Made by a program: the position numbers and the translations under genes. Below the pieces are notes generated by a model, which saw nothing but the letters and a program-made list of their open reading frames with translations, was not told the origin of the DNA and ran no database searches. From Planctomycetota bacterium (GTDB lineage Bacteria; Planctomycetota; Planctomycetia; Pirellulales; Pirellulaceae), in contig JAPLNJ010001083.1 of NCBI GenBank assembly GCA_026692885.1, forward strand, positions 1-15,346: a DNA stretch of 15,346 bases, written 5' to 3'. This document shows positions 15,001 through 15,346 of the stretch, piece after piece. Each line of letters opens with the position of its first letter. The stretch's first letter is position 1.

Positions 15001-15346
15001 GCACGTGGTAGGTCCCGTCCGGCACGTACAGAATCTGGTACTGGCCTGTTTCGTCGGCTGGCGTGCCGGGATTATCCGACTGGGTGACGGCACTGGGTTC
15101 GCTGGCCTCCCACTGGCTGTTGCCGTTCAAGTCGACGAAGATCCTCACGCCGGCCAAGCCCGGATCGCCGGCGTCGCGGAAGCCAATCTTGCCGGTCTGG
15201 TCGTGCCACTTGGTGCCCGTGACGCTGTTCCGTCCCACATCCATGCGGCGGTTGCCGAAGTCCACACCGACAACCAGCGGATTCCCTTCGATGACCACAC
15301 TGTGGAAGCCGCCGACAGGATAGGTCTGCTGGTAGCTGGCCGGCAC
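12050..15346 (-). CDS. Giant SdrD-B / RTX-like calcium-binding surface protein, C-terminal part
   Basis: The 1098 codons present are the C-terminal part; the frame is open to the right edge. The first residues (QQTYPVGGFHSVVI, VDFGNR) are the end of one SdrD-B-like (Cna-B fold) module. A second complete module spans about residues 43-149, with GTKWHD, GLAGVRIFVDLNGN, GTYHVLEVAPAGW and IDFGN. From about 157 to 1000 come many calcium-binding nonapeptide repeats of the GGxGxDxL type (GGAGNDVL, GGPGNDTL, GGSGDDVY), interrupted by spacer segments with FENLLGG-like sequence that probably form beta strands of a parallel roll. The final 95 residues (ALRLAWRSQQSYADRV, AAVDILFGDAGQDWFVVDDPAEVMDW) match the tail I recall from giant planctomycete surface proteins. 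The likely role is secreted or cell-surface adhesion or matrix structure with calcium-dependent folding. No exporter gene is in view. Codon use is strongly G/C-ending, unlike the STAND operon. Confidence 0.88.
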   Translation of the reverse strand: MPASYQQTYPVGGFHSVVIEGNPLVVGVDFGNRRMDVGRNSVTGTKWHDQTGKIGFRDAGDPGLAGVRIFVDLNGNSQWEASEPSAVTQSDNPGTPADETGQYQILYVPDGTYHVLEVAPAGWQQSYPATPHVVTFAQGAVVQNIDFGNFEYKLLPDGDDLIYAGQGDDLVYGDNLVADPFVISVGTRRDTLYGEEGQDKLFGQEADDQLSGGASNDQLDGGDGSDRVLQTSDLTQILADVAGPNTATLTAGASLDQLVNIEHATLIGEGSDNLIDASGFSYGSVILQGGGGNDTLTATAFDDVLEGGDGNDKLQAGAGADRLVGGAGSDLYLGGDGSDRYVFASATAVEVDTITETAAADVDVLDFGTLPATDPVHLDLFTTLTGTTNLRTLTFTNAQYLENIVGGAGNDVIIGNLANNVLFGGAGNDVLRGMDGNDTLAGAAGNDTLDGGAHVDRFVLTSGWGSDLLLDPSGNDTMDLSLLSSDLTVSLDAAAGVKVTDGTNVLTHAGNTIEHLIGGKGNDTYTFRDGATLALGLGDIADSAGTDRLDYAAYTSAVNVNLFLGTATGIAGVSGIEHVQGGSNNDMLTGNSAANELFGNGGDDQLAGLGGNDLLVGGPGNDTLVGGSGDDVYRFDPAVGVEVDLVHEVASQGHDTLDFAALNEPLTADLTSDTLVTSAHRTVSVVTSGTWANFENLIATGFDDTLTPNGQGNVLVGGDGHDVYRLPETITGDVTLVEQPRSSPSNPSLGGVDQINFSTFVAGVTFDMSAADNTLATGLTIKLRNAAGDNAPQNFENLLGGAGPDTLTGNDMDNIIDGGLGNDTLHALRGNDTLLGGAGTNHLYGGVGDDTYVFVDPLAAGVTTLHEDAGIVGGGQLSPGGVDTLDLSALTSAVTFDLSAATNTVGLLTVKLQDGSSATGAANFEILLGSATHPNLLTGNDADNLLVGGLQSNTLTGRGGHDILVGGSGTDTLNGDGGAGTPGRDLLFGGPGVDTLHGGGEEDLLVSGGFSYTGPLNRPALDALRLAWRSQQSYADRVTELSTGIGPSHQYQLNAGTYSSDAAVDILFGDAGQDWFVVDDPAEVMDWVALETITDLMF
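12353..14880 (-). repeat. Array of calcium-binding nonapeptide coding repeats
   Basis: The plus strand shows the phrase GTGTCGTTGCC and close variants many times, the reverse complement of codons for GNDTL-type residues. Degenerate 27-bp units form blocks separated by longer spacers of 40-60 codons. Such an array is prone to recombination and to misassembly. Confidence 0.75.

Overview
The window looks like a chromosomal piece of a high-GC planctomycete, probably Pirellula-like. The clues are an arylsulfatase of the iduronate-2-sulfatase type, a giant SdrD-B/calcium-repeat surface protein with a planctomycete-style C-terminal tail, a CPBP protease of planctomycete flavour, and a very large STAND-NTPase/WD40 protein. 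This assignment is an inference from protein families; there is no rRNA or other marker gene here.

Left part (1-1976) holds ordinary single genes: a four-helix membrane protein (+), a small zincin-type metallopeptidase (-), and a CPBP intramembrane protease (+). The last two are divergent, and plausible sigma70-like promoters lie between them. From 1977 to about 2565 there is no gene. That stretch holds an imperfect 19-bp inverted repeat, a perfect 15-bp tandem duplication and a 12-bp palindrome.

Centre (2566-10728) is the most interesting part. It opens with a broken 5' end of hsdM (type I restriction-modification), scrambled by 18-bp and 19-bp tandem duplications and cut off after about 120 recognisable residues. 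Immediately after it is a tight two-gene operon with an ATGA stop/start overlap. The first gene encodes a SEFIR-domain protein with a long helical C-terminal half. The second encodes a 2026-residue protein: a helical N-terminus, an nSTAND1-type NTPase (Walker A and B visible), a transmembrane helix, a heptad-repeat linker, about 14-15 WD40-like blades and a helical C-terminal region. By analogy with SEFIR anti-phage effectors and with STAND-NTPase conflict systems, I read this as a regulated immune or self-killing module: the WD40 protein would sense and switch, and the SEFIR protein would be the effector. It sits where a type I restriction system has decayed.

Right part (10729-15346) starts with about 300 bp without a gene. 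It is followed on the minus strand by a sulfatase pseudogene, which has the CxPSR active-site motif but a frame-breaking deletion right after it and a second internal deletion, and which carries a 12-bp tandem repeat in its signal peptide. Last comes the 3' end of a giant SdrD-B/RTX-like calcium-binding surface protein that continues past the right edge. Short tandem duplications recur in the window (12, 15, 18, 19 and 21 bp), which suggests that replication slippage has shaped it.
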